64,000 bases of DNA, from NCBI RefSeq assembly GCF_028823535.1, contig NZ_JAQIYM010000007.1, positions 1 to 64,000 of the forward strand. The letters run 5' to 3'. A program made the position numbers and the translations under genes. Of this stretch, positions 15,434 through 24,740 are shown in pieces (position 1 is the stretch's first letter; each line of letters opens with the position of its first letter). The notes under the pieces were generated by a model. It saw only the letters and a list, made by a program, of their open reading frames with translations, was not told where the DNA came from and made no database searches. Origin of the DNA: Pseudomonas serbica. GTDB taxonomy: Bacteria > Pseudomonadota > Gammaproteobacteria > Pseudomonadales > Pseudomonadaceae.

Positions 15434-16918
15434 ATGAATAGCCTCAGAAATATAACCAGCGACCCCGTGCTGCACTTCGGCCCCTACGCGTTGCACCTCA
15501 ATCAACGCCTGGTCCTTGAGGGTGATCAACCTCTACGCCTGGGCGGGCGCGCGCTGGATATCCTGCAGGTGCTGGTCGAGCACGCGGGCTCGGTGGTCAG
15601 CAAAGAAGCGCTGATAGCCCAGGTCTGGCCGAGAACGGTGGTCGAGGAAATCAACCTGCGCGTGCACATTGCGGCCCTGCGTCGGGCCTTTCGTGACGGA
15701 CAGGACGGGCACCGCTACATCGTCAATATTCCCGAGCGTGGCTACAGTTTTGTCGCGTCGGTGCGCCAGGCGATGGAGGTCGCGCCTTTGGCCATCGACC
15801 CCTTTGCGACACCCCCACACAACCTGCCGGCACGACTCACGCCCGTTACCGGTCGCGATGCTGTGGTTGGCAGCCTGGTGCGGCAGTTGCCGCAGCGCCG
15901 TTGCATCACCCTGGTCGGCCCCTGTGGCATTGGCAAGACCACCGTTGCGCTGCGTGCCGCCGAATTGCTGTTGCAGCATTATCGCGATGGCGTGTGGCGG
16001 GTGGATCTGGCGATGATCGATGACCCGGCGCAGGTGGTCGATCACCTGATTCACACGTTGGAACTGGATGTTGGAACGAACCTGGACGCGCTGGGACAGT
16101 GGCATGGGTTGCTGGTCCTCGACAACTGCGAGCACCTGCTTGAAAGCTGCCGGGCACTGGTCGAGCAGCTGTTGATTTCGGCACCCCGCCTGTCGATCCT
16201 CGTCACCAGCCGTGAGCCGCTGCTGGCTGCCGGCGAAGAACTCTTGCCATTGCCGCCGCTGCTGGTGCCACCGATGTCGGCGTTGCGCAGTCTCGATGAG
16301 GTCATGGGTTATTCGGCCGTGCAGTTGTTCGTCAGCCGTGCCCGAGCCCGCCAGCAGGGATTTGCCCTGCGCGAGCAGGACCTCAAGGCCGTGCGCGAAA
16401 TCTGTCGGCGACTCGATGGTTTGCCCTTGGCCATTGAACTGGCAGCGGCGCAGATCGATGCGCTGGCGCTGGTGGGGCTGCAAGCGCAACTGGATAACTG
16501 TTTTCAGATGCTGACCCAGGGCCGGCGCACGGCAGTCCCGCGGCACCAGACCCTGAAGGCGGCCCTGGACTGGAGCTATGAGCGCCTGCCCCCAATGGAG
16601 CAAATCGCATTGCAGCGCCTGGCGGTGTTCAAAACGGCGTTCTCCCTGGATGCGGCAATGGACGTGATCAGTTGTGCGACGCTGCCGCCCTCCAGTCTGG
16701 GCAACGTGATGGAAAGCCTGGCGCTCAAATCGCTGCTGTCGCTGGAGCAAGTCCACGGCGTGACACGCTACCGTTTTCTCAATACCACCCGTTGCTATGC
16801 CCTGGATAAGCTCGAACAGAGCGGGGCCTTGCGCACCTTCGAAATGCGCTACGCCGGCTATGTGAGTCATCTGCGCCGGCCATCAAGCCGGTACATGGCC
16901 CTGGAGTTCGCCGAGTAA
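15434..16918 (+). CDS. Winged-helix/ATPase regulator, short form lacking the TPR half
   Basis: A 494-residue regulator. Residues 10-110 are an OmpR/PhoB-like winged helix (LGGRALDILQVLVEHAGSVVSKEALI and RYIVNIPERGYSFVA). Residues from 135 form a STAND/NB-ARC-type ATPase with Walker A GPCGIGKTT, Walker B LLVLDNCEHLLES, ILVTSREPL and GLPLAIELAAAQ. It is a close paralogue of the 934-residue protein on the opposite strand, but it stops where that protein's helical repeat half begins. The two genes converge with a 36-base overlap of their 3' ends. It may be a natural short form or a truncated copy. Confidence 0.85.
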   Translation: MNSLRNITSDPVLHFGPYALHLNQRLVLEGDQPLRLGGRALDILQVLVEHAGSVVSKEALIAQVWPRTVVEEINLRVHIAALRRAFRDGQDGHRYIVNIPERGYSFVASVRQAMEVAPLAIDPFATPPHNLPARLTPVTGRDAVVGSLVRQLPQRRCITLVGPCGIGKTTVALRAAELLLQHYRDGVWRVDLAMIDDPAQVVDHLIHTLELDVGTNLDALGQWHGLLVLDNCEHLLESCRALVEQLLISAPRLSILVTSREPLLAAGEELLPLPPLLVPPMSALRSLDEVMGYSAVQLFVSRARARQQGFALREQDLKAVREICRRLDGLPLAIELAAAQIDALALVGLQAQLDNCFQMLTQGRRTAVPRHQTLKAALDWSYERLPPMEQIALQRLAVFKTAFSLDAAMDVISCATLPPSSLGNVMESLALKSLLSLEQVHGVTRYRFLNTTRCYALDKLEQSGALRTFEMRYAGYVSHLRRPSSRYMALEFAE

Positions 16919-19687
16919 GCGTTGCGCTGCGATCAGGTCCGGAGTGGCATGGCCTTCGGTAAACCGCTGGTAGATCAGCGACAGCAGCTCCCGGGCTTGC
17001 CGGTCGCGGCCCTGGCGCTGCCAAAGCCGCGCCAGCGAGGTGGCACTGCGCAGCTCCCACGCCAGGGCACCCTGGGTTTTTGCCACGTTGAGCGCCTTGT
17101 TCAGCAAGGTCTCGGCGGCAGCGTCTTGCACCGGGCAATCGGCGGTCAGCAGCGCCTCGGCCCTGGCCCGCAGAATCTGCGCGGTGCTCCAGCCCGCTGC
17201 ACCGGTCTCGGCGCGTTGCAGCAAATCGTCATCGATAAGGCTGCTGTCGAGGGTTACCATGATTTCCTTGATCAAACCCACAGCCGGCCCAGGTAACGCA
17301 TTGCCTTGGGCACCGTCGATGACCAAGGCATAGTGTCGAGCCCAGGTGTAGAACAGCAGCACCGAGTGTTTCTGCGCCTGTTCCAGCAGCAGGTGCAAGC
17401 ATTCGCGAGCGGTTCGGCTGTCGCCGTTGTAATGGGCGATGGGGCAGCCGGCCAGTGCCAGGGTGTAGCAAATGGACGTGCCGTGGTTGATCTGCAGCGC
17501 AATGTCCAGCGCCTGCCGCGCTGTGTGCCAGGCTTGCTCCGGTTGGCCCTGTATCCAGCGAATGCGGGCGAGGATGGTCAGGGCGGCGACGCTCTGGTCG
17601 TATTGCACGCCAAATCCATGGGTGAAGCGGTTGAGATGACCGCTGTGGGCCATGCGCTGGATCACCTCTTCGGCGTTCATCCGTGCCCGCTGCTGGTCAC
17701 CGGCAAAGTGCAGGGCCAGCACCCGCAGGCGATGGGTGCTCAGGGACAGCATCGGGTCACCGTGCAAGCCCAGGCGGTCGAATTGCTCGCTCTGTTCCAG
17801 GGCCGCTTGATAGTGGCCGCAACTGAGGTTGACCGCCAGGTGCCCGGAGACGGCGCGCAGTTGTCCGGCCACGTCGTTGCAGCGCCTGGCCAAGGCCCGG
17901 GCGCTGACGAAGGCTTCTACGGTTTCGCCAGTGCCGCCCTGGGCGTGGTAACAGGTGCTGCCCAGCGCCAGTTTCAGCTGCATTTCCAGCCGCGGGCAGA
18001 CCTCGGGCGCGGCGTCGAGCAGCGCCAGGGCCTTGCGCACATAACCACCGTACTCGTTGAGCAGTGACAGTTCCTGCCACAGCGGCGTGGACGTCGCGGT
18101 CAGGCGGATTGCCAGTGCATGTGGCCCCGGTGCAGACAGCCCCCAGTCGAGCGCCGCGCGGATGTCTTCCAGACTGCGGGCATAACGCTCGATCCACAGC
18201 CCGGTGGGGATATGCTCCCAGTCGTCCTGCGCCTGCTGCATCAGGGTCAGGCATCGCTCGGCATGACGTTTGCGGGTCTCGGGCAGTTCAGCGCTCTGCT
18301 CGAGTTTTTCCAGGGCATAGCTGCGGGTGGTGTCGAGCAGGCGGTAGAACACCTCTTCATCACCGACGTCCACGCTCAGCAGCGACTTGGCCACCAGTTG
18401 CGTGATCGAGCCAAACACCTCGCGCGGTTCGATGTGTTCGCCCACGATCACCGCCGCTGCCGACTCCAGGGTAAAGCCACCGCGGAAGATGCCCAGTCGA
18501 CGCAGGCAAGTTTGTTCGCAGGCATTGAGCAGGTTGAAGCTCCAGTCCAGCGTCGTGCGCAGGGTCTGGTGCCGGCCCAGGTTGGTCTGGCTGCTGTGGG
18601 TAAGCAGGCGAAAACTTTCTTGCAACTGCGCCAGCAGGCCGCTGAGGCCAAGGTTGGCGACTTGCGCGGCGGCCAGTTCGAGGGCCAGTGGAATGCCGTC
18701 CAGGCGGCGACAGATATCGATGGCCAGTGGCAGTTCGGCATCGGTCAGTTCAAAGCTGTCGTGGTTGGCCATGGCCCGCTCGACGAACAGCTGCAATGCG
18801 GAAAAACCAAGGGCCTGCGCGCGGTCCGGCACGGCAACGGGCGGGGGGCAGTCCAGCGGTTCCAGGCGCTGGACGAATTCGCCCTCGGCACGCAGGCTCT
18901 CGCGGCTGGTGGCCAGGATATGCACCTGCGGCGCGCCACGCAGCAGGCGTTCACAGAGCAGTGCGACGCTGTCGATCAGGTGTTCGCAGTTGTCGATGAC
19001 CAGCAACATATGCCGTTCGCGCAGGAACGTGGCGAGGCTGTTCATCGGTTCGCTGTCGTGCAGGGACAATCCCAGTAATGTCGCCAGATGAGCGCTGATC
19101 ATCGAAGGTTCGTTGATCGGTGTCAGGTCCAGCAGGCGGATGCCGTCGCGGTAGCGGCCGATCAGTTGCTCGGCAACGCGCAGGGCGACGCTGGTCTTGC
19201 CGATGCCGCCAGGGCCGACGAGGGTGATGAAGCGCTGGCGCGGCAGTTGCGCCACCAGACGGTCGACCAGCACCTGGCGGCCGATCAGGCGGGCGCGGCG
19301 CAAGGGCAGGTTATGGCCGCTGGACTCAACGACGTCATGTTGCGGACGGTGTTCGATGTGCTCCAGCGCGCACGGCGCGACAAAGCTGTAGCCGCGCTGG
19401 GCCACGGTGACGATGTAGCGCTGACCGGCCTGGCCGTCGCCGAGGGCTTTGCGCAGGGCTGCCATGTGCACCCGCAGGTTGATCTCTTCCACCACGCTAT
19501 CGGGCCAGACTTGAGTCATCAGCTGTTGCTTGCTGACGACCTTCCCGGCGTGTTCGAGCAGGATCAACAGGATGTCCATGGCGCGTCGGCCAAGGCGCAG
19601 GGGGCGGTCGGATTCCATCGCCAGACGTCGTCCAGGGTAGATCCTGTAGGGGCCGAAATGCACAGCCTGTTCGGGGGCAAGGGTCAA
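16883..19687 (-). CDS. Winged-helix/STAND ATPase/TPR regulator (AfsR/MalT-like architecture)
   Basis: A 934-residue regulator with three parts. Residues 10-105 are a winged helix (LGRRAMDILLILLEHAGKVVSKQQLM, RYIVTVAQRGYSFVA). Residues about 130-460 are a STAND ATPase with Walker A GPGGIGKTS, Walker B LLVIDNCEHLIDS, LATSRESL and GIPLALELAAAQ. The remaining 450 residues are helical and TPR-like (repeated A-W/L-rich helices such as QPEQAWHTARQALDIALQ). Proteins of this design sense signals through the repeat domain and bind DNA through the winged helix. Its target is unknown; the upstream gene is a short AraC protein in the same direction. Confidence 0.88.
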   Translation of the reverse strand: MTLAPEQAVHFGPYRIYPGRRLAMESDRPLRLGRRAMDILLILLEHAGKVVSKQQLMTQVWPDSVVEEINLRVHMAALRKALGDGQAGQRYIVTVAQRGYSFVAPCALEHIEHRPQHDVVESSGHNLPLRRARLIGRQVLVDRLVAQLPRQRFITLVGPGGIGKTSVALRVAEQLIGRYRDGIRLLDLTPINEPSMISAHLATLLGLSLHDSEPMNSLATFLRERHMLLVIDNCEHLIDSVALLCERLLRGAPQVHILATSRESLRAEGEFVQRLEPLDCPPPVAVPDRAQALGFSALQLFVERAMANHDSFELTDAELPLAIDICRRLDGIPLALELAAAQVANLGLSGLLAQLQESFRLLTHSSQTNLGRHQTLRTTLDWSFNLLNACEQTCLRRLGIFRGGFTLESAAAVIVGEHIEPREVFGSITQLVAKSLLSVDVGDEEVFYRLLDTTRSYALEKLEQSAELPETRKRHAERCLTLMQQAQDDWEHIPTGLWIERYARSLEDIRAALDWGLSAPGPHALAIRLTATSTPLWQELSLLNEYGGYVRKALALLDAAPEVCPRLEMQLKLALGSTCYHAQGGTGETVEAFVSARALARRCNDVAGQLRAVSGHLAVNLSCGHYQAALEQSEQFDRLGLHGDPMLSLSTHRLRVLALHFAGDQQRARMNAEEVIQRMAHSGHLNRFTHGFGVQYDQSVAALTILARIRWIQGQPEQAWHTARQALDIALQINHGTSICYTLALAGCPIAHYNGDSRTARECLHLLLEQAQKHSVLLFYTWARHYALVIDGAQGNALPGPAVGLIKEIMVTLDSSLIDDDLLQRAETGAAGWSTAQILRARAEALLTADCPVQDAAAETLLNKALNVAKTQGALAWELRSATSLARLWQRQGRDRQARELLSLIYQRFTEGHATPDLIAAQRLLGELQGHVPA

Positions 19688-19780
19688 CGGGGTGCTCCTG
19701 GGTGAATGCGTCTGGAACGCACTTCTGGAGCATATTCCTCAGATTCTTGCCGGCGCGCAATGCGTCCGTCATTACAGCGG

Positions 19781-20212
19781 TCAATGGCGTTGCCCGCAGG
19801 CAGGTGAAGTGGGAAGGGCGCGTACGACCCGGCAACGCCAGGCGAACGGGTTGATGCCCTCGCTGCGGGTGAACATGTGGCAGAAGTGCGCCTGGTCGCA
19901 GAAACCGCATTCGAGGCTGATTTGCGTCAGGCTCAGGTCCGTGTGCTGGATCAGGTGCTTGGCCCGGGCGATGCGTTGCTGGCGAATCCATTCCTGGGGC
20001 GAACAGCCGGTGCTGCATTTGAATGCGCGGGAGAAATGACTGCGTGACAACGAACAGGCCTGGGCCAGTTCGCTCACTTGCAGGGTTTCGCCGAGGCGAT
20101 CGAGGATCAGGCGTTTCACCAGCCGTTCGCGCTGGGCACTGAGGCCGCTGGCGCTTTTTACCTGGGTTCGGGCGACTGTCGCGCGGGCGGTGCTGTGCTG
20201 TAAATAAGCCAT
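19781..20212 (-). CDS. Short AraC-family regulator (DNA-binding domain only)
   Basis: A 143-residue protein that consists essentially of the AraC DNA-binding domain. Helix-turn-helix 1 is LQVSELAQACSLSRSHFSRAFK (about residues 43-65) and helix 2 is LTQISLECGFCDQAHFCHMFTRSEGINPFAWR. There is no ligand domain, as in SoxS/MarA-like or other stand-alone regulators. It lies 93 bases upstream of the 934-residue STAND regulator gene in the same direction and is divergent from the LysR gene at 20370. Confidence 0.85.
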   Translation of the reverse strand: MAYLQHSTARATVARTQVKSASGLSAQRERLVKRLILDRLGETLQVSELAQACSLSRSHFSRAFKCSTGCSPQEWIRQQRIARAKHLIQHTDLSLTQISLECGFCDQAHFCHMFTRSEGINPFAWRCRVVRALPTSPACGQRH

Positions 20213-20369
20213 GGCGAATGTCCGTGTAGGTAGGATTCATTCTTGAACCCCAAGGCTCTGGCTTGCGAGTTAAACGTTGTTAATTCCTCGTCCAGGGCGG
20301 GCAGTCTTGGGTAAAGTCAGACACAATCGCCCTCTCGCGCCTGGCTCAACACACAAGGGAACCGTGCCT

Positions 20370-21290
20370 ATGAACCGTAACGATCTGCGCCGCGTCGACA
20401 TGAACCTGCTGGTTATTTTCGAAGCGCTGATGTTCGAAAAGAACCTGACCCGCGTGGCGGAAAAACTGTTCATGGGCCAGCCGGCCGTGAGTGCAGCCCT
20501 GGGGCGGTTACGCGATCTGTTCGACGACCCGTTGCTGTTGCGCAACGGTAGAAGCATGGAGCCGACGGCGCGGGCGCTGGCGATTCTCAAGGAACTGCAA
20601 CCGGCGATGGACACCATTTCCGGCGCGGTCAGTCGCGCCAAGGAGTTTGATCCGGCAACCAGTTGCGACGTCTTTCGCATTGGCCTGTCGGACGATGCCG
20701 AGTTCGGTTTGTTTCCGCCGCTGCTGCGCCAGTTGCAGGAGGAAGCACCGGGCATTGTCGTGGTCGTGCGCCGGGCCAATTACCTGCTGATGCCGGCCTT
20801 GCTGGCGTCGGGGGAAATCTCCGTGGGCGTCAGCTACACCACCGACCTGCCGGCCAATGCCAAGCGCAAGAAACTGCGTGATATTCCCTGCAAGGTGCTG
20901 CGCGGTGACAAGCGTCCGGGGACGCTGACCCTGGATGAGTACTGTGCGCGTCCCCATGCGATGGTGTCGTTTTCCGGGGACCTGAGTGGCAATATCGATC
21001 TGGACCTGGCGAAGATTGGCCGGACTCGCCGGGTGGTGCTGGGGGTTCCGCAGTTCAGTGGATTGCGTGCGTTGCTCGCCGGGACCGAGATGATTGCCAC
21101 GGTGCCCGATTATGCGGCGTGTGCGCTGGTGGAAGGGTGTGGCTTGCGGGCTGAGGATCCGCCATTCGAGATTGCCGCGGCGCAGTTGTCGATGGCATGG
21201 AGTGGGGTACATGACAATGATCCGGCGGAGCGCTGGTTGCGGTCGCGGATCAGCCAGTTCATGTCGGAGCCGCTGTCGATCCCGGCTTGA
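20370..21290 (+). CDS. LysR-family transcriptional regulator
   Basis: A 306-residue LysR regulator. I start at ATG 20370 (MNRNDLRRVDMNLLVIFEALM), preceded by AAGGGA, rather than the in-frame upstream start at 20277. The helix-turn-helix is LTRVAEKLFMGQPAVSAALGRLRDLF, resembling the NahR/NodD-like subgroup with a conserved DLNLL-type beginning. The effector domain follows. It lies upstream of the ABM-domain/amidohydrolase/hydrolase cluster and may regulate it. Confidence 0.9.
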   Translation: MNRNDLRRVDMNLLVIFEALMFEKNLTRVAEKLFMGQPAVSAALGRLRDLFDDPLLLRNGRSMEPTARALAILKELQPAMDTISGAVSRAKEFDPATSCDVFRIGLSDDAEFGLFPPLLRQLQEEAPGIVVVVRRANYLLMPALLASGEISVGVSYTTDLPANAKRKKLRDIPCKVLRGDKRPGTLTLDEYCARPHAMVSFSGDLSGNIDLDLAKIGRTRRVVLGVPQFSGLRALLAGTEMIATVPDYAACALVEGCGLRAEDPPFEIAAAQLSMAWSGVHDNDPAERWLRSRISQFMSEPLSIPA

Positions 21291-21339
21291 TCGTGGCGGC
21301 TTGCCCGCCAACCTGTCTTTTCGCGGATGTACCACCCCC

Positions 21340-21430
21340 CAAGGAGCTGGCTTGCCAGCGATGGCCGTGTGTCAGTCAGGCACATTGTTGAATGTAAAAC
21401 CGCCTTCGCTGGCAAGCCAGCTCCTACAGG
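21340..21430. repeat. REPIN (paired inverted REP elements)
   Basis: Arms AAGGAGCTGGCTTGCCAGCG at 21341 and its inverse CGCTGGCAAGCCAGCTCCTA ending at about 21427, with a spacer that again holds ATTGTTGAATGT. This is the second REP subfamily of the window (GCTGGCTTGCCAGC core). Confidence 0.85.
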
Positions 21431-21533
21431 GATCTATTCGGGGTACATCGCAAAAACAGCACGTACATTCAATTTTTTCCTTCCTCGCCCCGGCATTATC
21501 CAATCCAATATTGTCTCGCCGGAGCCCGCCACC

Positions 21534-22136
21534 ATGCCTGATTCCAACGTGCTCGACTCGCCCTTCGAGGAGGTCGTGACCCTGGTTATCAAACACCGGG
21601 TCAAGGCCGGTTTTGAAGTGCCCTACGAAGCCTGGCTGCGCAACATTGTCAGTGTCGCCGGGCAGCAGGAGGGGCACTTGGGCGTGGATGTGATGCGCGG
21701 CAAGAACGCGGGCCTGGATATGTACACCTGCGTCCTGCGATTTTGCTCCACCTCTGCGATGCAGCGCTGGCTCGATTCGCCGCAACGCCGGGCGCTGGTC
21801 AACGACGCCACGCCGATGCTGGCCGACGGCGACCAGACCGAAGTCAACCCGGTCAACGAGTTCTGGTTCGCCCCGCAGGTGGAGTCGGTTGCGCCACCGC
21901 CGCGCTGGAAGCAGGCCGTGGTGACGCTGTTGGTGATTCTACCTCACACCCTGCTGGTGCCGCTGCTCTGGGGCCCGTTGTTGCAACTCAACGCGGTGCT
22001 GTCCAACTACGTGGTTGCGACATTCCTGATTACCCTGACCATCGTGCTGTCGGTGGTGTACCTGTTCATGCCGATGGCGACGCGTCTGTTCGCGCCCTGG
22101 CTGTCTTCTTCCACTGCGCCCAAGGAAACGCGATGA
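21534..22136 (+). CDS. Antibiotic biosynthesis monooxygenase (ABM) domain protein with two C-terminal membrane helices
   Basis: A 200-residue protein starting at ATG 21534 (MPDSNVLDSPFEEVVTLVIK) after GGAG. The first about 110 residues are a ferredoxin-like ABM domain (KHRVKAGFEVPYEAWLRNIV, YTCVLRFCSTSAMQRWLDSPQR). The end carries two membrane helices (AVVTLLVILPHTLLVPLLWGP and VVATFLITLTIVLSVVYLFMPM). This fusion is common next to amidohydrolase genes in Pseudomonas. Its stop codon overlaps the start of the amidohydrolase gene (ATGA), so they are co-translated. The biochemical role is unknown. Confidence 0.85.
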   Translation: MPDSNVLDSPFEEVVTLVIKHRVKAGFEVPYEAWLRNIVSVAGQQEGHLGVDVMRGKNAGLDMYTCVLRFCSTSAMQRWLDSPQRRALVNDATPMLADGDQTEVNPVNEFWFAPQVESVAPPPRWKQAVVTLLVILPHTLLVPLLWGPLLQLNAVLSNYVVATFLITLTIVLSVVYLFMPMATRLFAPWLSSSTAPKETR

Positions 22137-23971
22137 ACGCCGATCTGATTCTGTTCAATGGTCAATTTCATACTGTCGACCGTGAGAACCCACGCGCCAC
22201 TGCGGTCGCCATCAGCGAGGGCCGCTTCGTCGCGGTCGGCAGCGATGCCGAGGCCATGGCCTTGCGCGGTTCCGGCACGCAAGTGATCGACCTCAAGGGT
22301 CGCTGCGTGATCCCCGGCCTCAACGACTCGCACTTGCACCTGATCCGTGGCGGCCTGAACTACAACCTCGAGCTGCGCTGGGAAGGCGTGCCTTCACTGG
22401 CCGATGCGCTGCGCATGCTTAAGGATCAGGCCGACCGCACACCCACGCCGCAGTGGGTGCGGGTGGTCGGGGGCTGGAACGAATTCCAGTTCGCCGAAAA
22501 GCGCCTGCCGACCCTCGAAGAGCTGAACCAGGCCGCGCCCGATACCCCGGTGTTCGTCCTGCACCTGTACGACCGCGCCTTGCTCAACCGCGCCGCGCTG
22601 CGGGTCGCCGGTTACACCCGCAACACGCCGAACCCGCCGGGTGGGGAAATTGTGCGCGATGCCAATGGCGAGCCCACGGGCATGCTGGTGGCGCGGCCCA
22701 ACGCGATGATTCTGTACGCGACCCTGGCCAAGGGGCCGAAGTTGCCGCTGGAGTATCAGGTCAACTCGACGCGCCAGTTCATGCGCGAACTCAATCGCCT
22801 CGGCCTGACCAGCGCCATTGACGCCGGTGGTGGTTTCCAGAATTACCCGGACGACTACCAGGTGATCGAGCAGTTGGCCAGGGACCAGCAACTGACCGTA
22901 CGCATTGCCTACAACCTGTTCACCCAGAAGCCCAAGGAAGAGCTGGCCGATTTCAAGAACTGGACCGGCAGCGTGACCCTGCACCAGGGCGACGACTACC
23001 TGCGGCACAACGGCGCCGGGGAAATGCTGGTGTTCTCCGCGGCGGATTTCGAGGACTTCCTCGAACCACGCCCGGACCTGCCACAAACCATGGAAGACGA
23101 ACTGGAACCGGTGGTGCGCCATCTGGTTGAGCAGCGTTGGCCGTTCCGCTTGCACGCCACCTACGACGAATCCATCAGTCGCATGCTCGACGTGTTCGAG
23201 AAGGTTGATCGCGACATTCCGTTCAATGGCCTGCCGTGGTTTTTCGACCACGCCGAAACCATCACCCCGCGCAACATCGAGCGGGTGAGAGCGCTGGGGG
23301 GCGGCATCGCCATCCAGGATCGCATGGCGTTCCAGGGCGAATATTTCGTCGAGCGCTACGGCGCCAAGGCGGCCGAAGCCACGCCACCCATCAAGCGCAT
23401 GTTAGCCGAGGGTGTACCGGTCGGTGCCGGCACCGATGCCACGCGGGTGTCGAGCTACAACCCCTGGACCTCGTTGTACTGGATGGTCAGCGGCCGCACC
23501 GTCGGTGGCCTGGCGTTGCACGCCGAGGGCTTGTCGCGCCAGACCGCCTTGGAACTGTTCACCCACGGCAGCGCCTGGTTCTCCTCCGAGCAGGGTAAGA
23601 AAGGCCAGATCAAGGTCGGGCAATTGGCGGACGTGGCGGCATTGAGCGCGGACTATTTCAGCGTCGAGGACGAAGCGATCAAGTGGATCGAGTCGGTGCT
23701 GACCGTGGTCGGCGGCAAGGTGGTGTATGCCGCTGGCGACTTCGAAAAACTTGGCCCCGCCAGTGTGCCGGTGCTGCCGGACTGGTCGCCGGTGGTCAAG
23801 GTACCGGGCCACTGGCGGCCGAATTCGCCGTTGCAGGCACAGGTTCACCAGTGCAGCGGGCCTTGTGCCGTGCACTCCCACAGCCATGAGCGGGCGCGGC
23901 TGTCGAATGCGCCGGTCAGTGACTTCGCCGGTTTCTGGGGTGCCTTTGGCTGTTCGTGTTTTGCCTTCTGA
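22133..23971 (+). CDS. YtcJ-like amidohydrolase (amidohydrolase family 3)
   Basis: A 612-residue metal-dependent hydrolase. The ATG at 22133 overlaps the preceding stop codon. N-terminal beta-sandwich LILFNGQFHTVD is followed by the metal-binding motif GLNDSHLHLIRGG, then FRLHATYDES, WFFDHAETI and VPVGAGTDATRVSSYNPW, which supply His and Asp ligands. The C-terminal GQLADVAALSADYF closes the sandwich, and a Cys/His-rich tail of about 40 residues (CSGPCAVHSHSHERAR) follows. YtcJ-like proteins hydrolyse amides or esters with unknown natural substrates. It forms an operon with the ABM protein and the hydrolase gene downstream. Confidence 0.9.
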   Translation: MNADLILFNGQFHTVDRENPRATAVAISEGRFVAVGSDAEAMALRGSGTQVIDLKGRCVIPGLNDSHLHLIRGGLNYNLELRWEGVPSLADALRMLKDQADRTPTPQWVRVVGGWNEFQFAEKRLPTLEELNQAAPDTPVFVLHLYDRALLNRAALRVAGYTRNTPNPPGGEIVRDANGEPTGMLVARPNAMILYATLAKGPKLPLEYQVNSTRQFMRELNRLGLTSAIDAGGGFQNYPDDYQVIEQLARDQQLTVRIAYNLFTQKPKEELADFKNWTGSVTLHQGDDYLRHNGAGEMLVFSAADFEDFLEPRPDLPQTMEDELEPVVRHLVEQRWPFRLHATYDESISRMLDVFEKVDRDIPFNGLPWFFDHAETITPRNIERVRALGGGIAIQDRMAFQGEYFVERYGAKAAEATPPIKRMLAEGVPVGAGTDATRVSSYNPWTSLYWMVSGRTVGGLALHAEGLSRQTALELFTHGSAWFSSEQGKKGQIKVGQLADVAALSADYFSVEDEAIKWIESVLTVVGGKVVYAAGDFEKLGPASVPVLPDWSPVVKVPGHWRPNSPLQAQVHQCSGPCAVHSHSHERARLSNAPVSDFAGFWGAFGCSCFAF

Positions 23972-24006
23972 TCAATAAGCGACAACCATCCATCAAGGAG
24001 TTTTTC

Positions 24007-24633
24007 ATGAGCAACGTACCGTACAAACGCTTGAACAAAGACGATGCCGTGGTGTTGTTGGTCGACCACCAGACTGGCCTGATCTCGCTGGTCCAGGATT
24101 TCTCGCCCAATGAGTTCAAGAACAACGTGCTGGCCCTGGGCGACATCGCCAAGTTCTTCAATCTGCCGACCGTCCTCACCACCAGTTTCGACAGCGGCCC
24201 GAACGGTCCAATCGTGCCGGAACTCAAGGCGCAGTTCCCGGATGCACCGTTTATTGCGCGCCCCGGCCAGATCAACGCCTGGGACAACGAGGACTTCGTC
24301 AAGGCCGTGAAGGCCACCGGTCGCAAGCAACTGATCATTGCCGGTGTGGTCACCGATGTGTGCGTGGCGTTCCCGACCCTGTCGGCCTTGGCCGAAGGTT
24401 TTGACGTGTTCGTGGTGACTGATGCTTCCGGCACCTTCAACACCACCGTGCAACAAGCCGCCTGGGCCCGCATGTCCGCCGCCGGTGCTCAACTGCTGAA
24501 CTGGTTCTCCGTGGCTTGCGAGCTGCAGGGCGACTGGCGCAACGACATGGAAGGCCTGGCCAACCTGCTGTCCGAACGCATTCCGAACTACCGCAACCTG
24601 ATCAACAGCTACACCACGTTCACCGCCAAGTAA
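24007..24633 (+). CDS. ycaC: YcaC-like isochorismatase-family hydrolase
   Basis: A 208-residue cytoplasmic hydrolase of the isochorismatase-like superfamily, YcaC subgroup. Catalytic residues are visible: Asp in VVLLVDHQTGL, Lys in the middle region, and the nucleophile Cys in GVVTDVCVAFPTLSA. AAGGAG lies seven bases before ATG 24007. YcaC proteins form octameric rings; their substrate is not established. It is 35 bases downstream of the amidohydrolase gene and probably in the same operon. Confidence 0.9.
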   Translation: MSNVPYKRLNKDDAVVLLVDHQTGLISLVQDFSPNEFKNNVLALGDIAKFFNLPTVLTTSFDSGPNGPIVPELKAQFPDAPFIARPGQINAWDNEDFVKAVKATGRKQLIIAGVVTDVCVAFPTLSALAEGFDVFVVTDASGTFNTTVQQAAWARMSAAGAQLLNWFSVACELQGDWRNDMEGLANLLSERIPNYRNLINSYTTFTAK

Positions 24634-24740
24634 TAACGCACCACCCTTGTAGGAGCCCGGCTTGCGTGACACATTGAATAGGGTGTCGAAACGAGCATAA
24701 GCCGCTATAACTGCGGGTGACTGTCAATCAAGGCATGACA

